Positions 4,345 through 5,811 of a stretch of 5,811 bases of DNA are shown in pieces. Both the position numbers and the translations under genes were made by a program. The first letter of the stretch is position 1, and every line of letters starts with the position of its first letter. The notes under the pieces were generated by a model that made no database searches, had not been told where the DNA came from, and was given only the letters and a program-made list of their open reading frames with translations. The DNA comes from an uncultured Porphyromonadaceae bacterium (GTDB lineage Bacteria > Bacteroidota > Bacteroidia > Bacteroidales > Barnesiellaceae_A): the NCBI GenBank assembly GCA_900542255.1, contig UQMR01000102.1, positions 1 to 5,811 on the forward strand. Reading direction: 5' to 3'.

Positions 4345-5811
4345 TTACAGCAGGAATGTCAGCAGCACCTGTGCGATGATGACTCGCAGAAACATGGAGA
4401 AGGGGTATACCGTGGCGTATGCCACAGAGGGGTTGTCGCCGGGGATGGTTTCGTTGGCATAGGTGAGGGCCATGGGGTTGGCCATACTGCCGCACAGCAT
4501 GCCCACGGTGGTCCCGAAGTCGATGTGTAACCACTTGAATGCCAGCACGCCCATTATAAGCACGGGGAGAATGGTGAGCAGGAAGCCGGTGCCTATCCAC
4601 ATCAACCCTTCGGGACGGAAGACGGTCTCGAAGAAGTGCTCGCCGGCGTCCAGCCCCAAGCAGGCCAGATATAGCGACAGCCCAAGGGCCCGCAACATGA
4701 GATTGGCACTGCGGGTGGTATATGTAACCATGTGTATGCGCGGGCCGAAGGTTCCTATAAGGATACCCACGATGATAGGACCTCCTGCGAGGCCCAATCT
4801 TACGGGTGCCGACATCCCGGGGATGTTGAAGGGGATGGCTCCCAATGCCAGGCCTAATATGATGCCTACAAATACGGCTATCAGATTGGGCTCTTTGAGG
4901 CTTAGTACGGCATTGCCCAGCACTTTCTCTACATTATGGACGGCGGCTGCCTCTCCTACTACGGTAAGGCGGTCGCCCAGTTGAAGGCGCAACCCGGCGG
5001 TAGCCAGAAGCTGCACGCCGCTGCGGTAGACGCGGCTTATATTGATGCCGTAGAGGTTGCGCAAGTGCAGCGAACCGAGTTTCTTGCCATTGAGCTCGGG
5101 GCGGGTCACTACGATGCGCTGCGAAATGAGACGGCTGTCTATGGCATTCCAATCGATGTCATCTTTATTCCAATCGGTGTGCTCCTGCTCGCCGAAGAGC
5201 AATGCGAGTGCGGGGGCATACTTTTCGGAGGTGACAACCAGCATACGGTCGTTCTCGCGAATGACGGTCTCTGAGGTGGGTATGCACACCTTGCCGTTGC
5301 GCCACAATCGCGATATGACGAACTTGGGGTGGCTGAGCCCGGCAATCTCCTTGATGCTTTTATCGAAAATGGCAGGATTATGGGCCTGAAAGGCTGCAAT
5401 AAAGGGCTGGTTGGCGTTATCGGCCTCCTTGACTTCCAAATCTTTGTCGCGTACCCACACCTTGCGGATGAGGAGGATGGAGAGAATAACTCCTACCACT
5501 CCCAAGGGGTATGCCATGGCGCAACTCAAAGCCGGGGCACTGGCATCGACCCCCATCTGTTTGAGTGTCTGCTGCGCGGCTCCCAGTGCCGGGGTGTTTG
5601 TAGTGGCTCCACATAGAAGGCCTACCATATCGGGCAAGGAGATGGGCAAGAGCCATGTTCCGGCCACGGCCATGAGCGTGCCTATCAGTACAACGCCGGC
5701 GGCAAGGATGTTTTGCTGTACCCCGCCCTTACGAAACGAGCTGAAAAAGCCGGGCCCCACTTGCAGCCCAAGGGCGTAGACGAAAATCACCAAACCGAAG
5801 CTCTCGGCATA
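4345..5811 (-). CDS. AspT/YidE/YbjL-family transporter with two RCK_C domains (5' end missing)
   Basis: The visible 488 residues are the C-terminal part of an integral inner-membrane protein of the aspartate:alanine exchanger (AAE) type. The family is usually about 550-560 residues, so roughly 60-70 N-terminal residues lie beyond the window; the frame is open to the edge. Two membrane halves are related by an internal repeat, numbered in the visible part: FGLVIFVYALGLQVGPGFF (5-23) matches LGLSLYLACLGLDAGEHFF (376-394), GLLCGATTNTPALGAA (64-79) matches GMLCGSMANPMALTYA (437-452), and a conserved YP occurs at 101-102 and 469-470. Between them is a soluble stretch of two RCK_C (TrkA_C)-like domains, about 145-208 (ending near NDRMLVVTS) and 225-300 (with GDRLTVVG at 279-286), probably regulatory and ligand-binding. 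The protein ends at TAA 4345-4347. AspT itself exchanges aspartate for alanine. Homologues such as YidE have no settled substrate, and none can be inferred here. The promoter lies outside the window. Confidence 0.93.
   Translation of the reverse strand, partial: YAESFGLVIFVYALGLQVGPGFFSSFRKGGVQQNILAAGVVLIGTLMAVAGTWLLPISLPDMVGLLCGATTNTPALGAAQQTLKQMGVDASAPALSCAMAYPLGVVGVILSILLIRKVWVRDKDLEVKEADNANQPFIAAFQAHNPAIFDKSIKEIAGLSHPKFVISRLWRNGKVCIPTSETVIRENDRMLVVTSEKYAPALALLFGEQEHTDWNKDDIDWNAIDSRLISQRIVVTRPELNGKKLGSLHLRNLYGINISRVYRSGVQLLATAGLRLQLGDRLTVVGEAAAVHNVEKVLGNAVLSLKEPNLIAVFVGIILGLALGAIPFNIPGMSAPVRLGLAGGPIIVGILIGTFGPRIHMVTYTTRSANLMLRALGLSLYLACLGLDAGEHFFETVFRPEGLMWIGTGFLLTILPVLIMGVLAFKWLHIDFGTTVGMLCGSMANPMALTYANETIPGDNPSVAYATVYPFSMFLRVIIAQVLLTFLL

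Overview
The window looks like a chromosomal segment from a member of the Bacteroidales, probably a gut lineage. Three things point there. Several intergenic sites match the Bacteroidetes primary-sigma -7 consensus TAnnTTTG, and Shine-Dalgarno motifs are weak or absent before the starts. GalE carries the SSSCTVYGQP version of its active-site motif, which I associate with Bacteroides-type enzymes. The left part holds an array of ~83-bp intergenic repeats of a kind I recall from Bacteroidales genomes. Genus cannot be assigned from the sequence alone.

Layout, left to right. Positions 1-270 hold no gene I can support. Positions 271-590 are a tandem array of ~83-bp units with internal hairpins; one unit carries a perfect consensus promoter on the minus strand. 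Positions 591-776 are the 3' flank of the next gene, with two strong hairpins, one of them a minus-strand terminator. Positions 777-2732 (minus) encode an intact 651-residue phage portal protein with no other phage gene in view. Positions 2733-3185 are a dense intergenic region. It contains a weak portal promoter, a canonical minus-strand terminator, a minus-strand promoter about 115 nt upstream of that terminator (together outlining a probable small RNA), and the divergent galE promoter. Positions 3186-4220 (plus) encode UDP-glucose 4-epimerase. A shared hairpin at 4256-4297 separates it from a convergent gene, 4345-5811 (minus), which encodes a two-halved AspT/YidE-type membrane transporter with two central RCK_C domains and whose N-terminus lies outside the window.

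The three protein genes do not form a pathway or an operon: each stands alone with its own signals. galE serves galactose and nucleotide-sugar metabolism, the transporter is a membrane exchanger of unknown substrate, and the portal gene is a phage structural gene in what otherwise looks like housekeeping DNA. The items most worth attention are the apparently solitary portal gene and the unannotated ~115-nt structured RNA encoded between it and galE.
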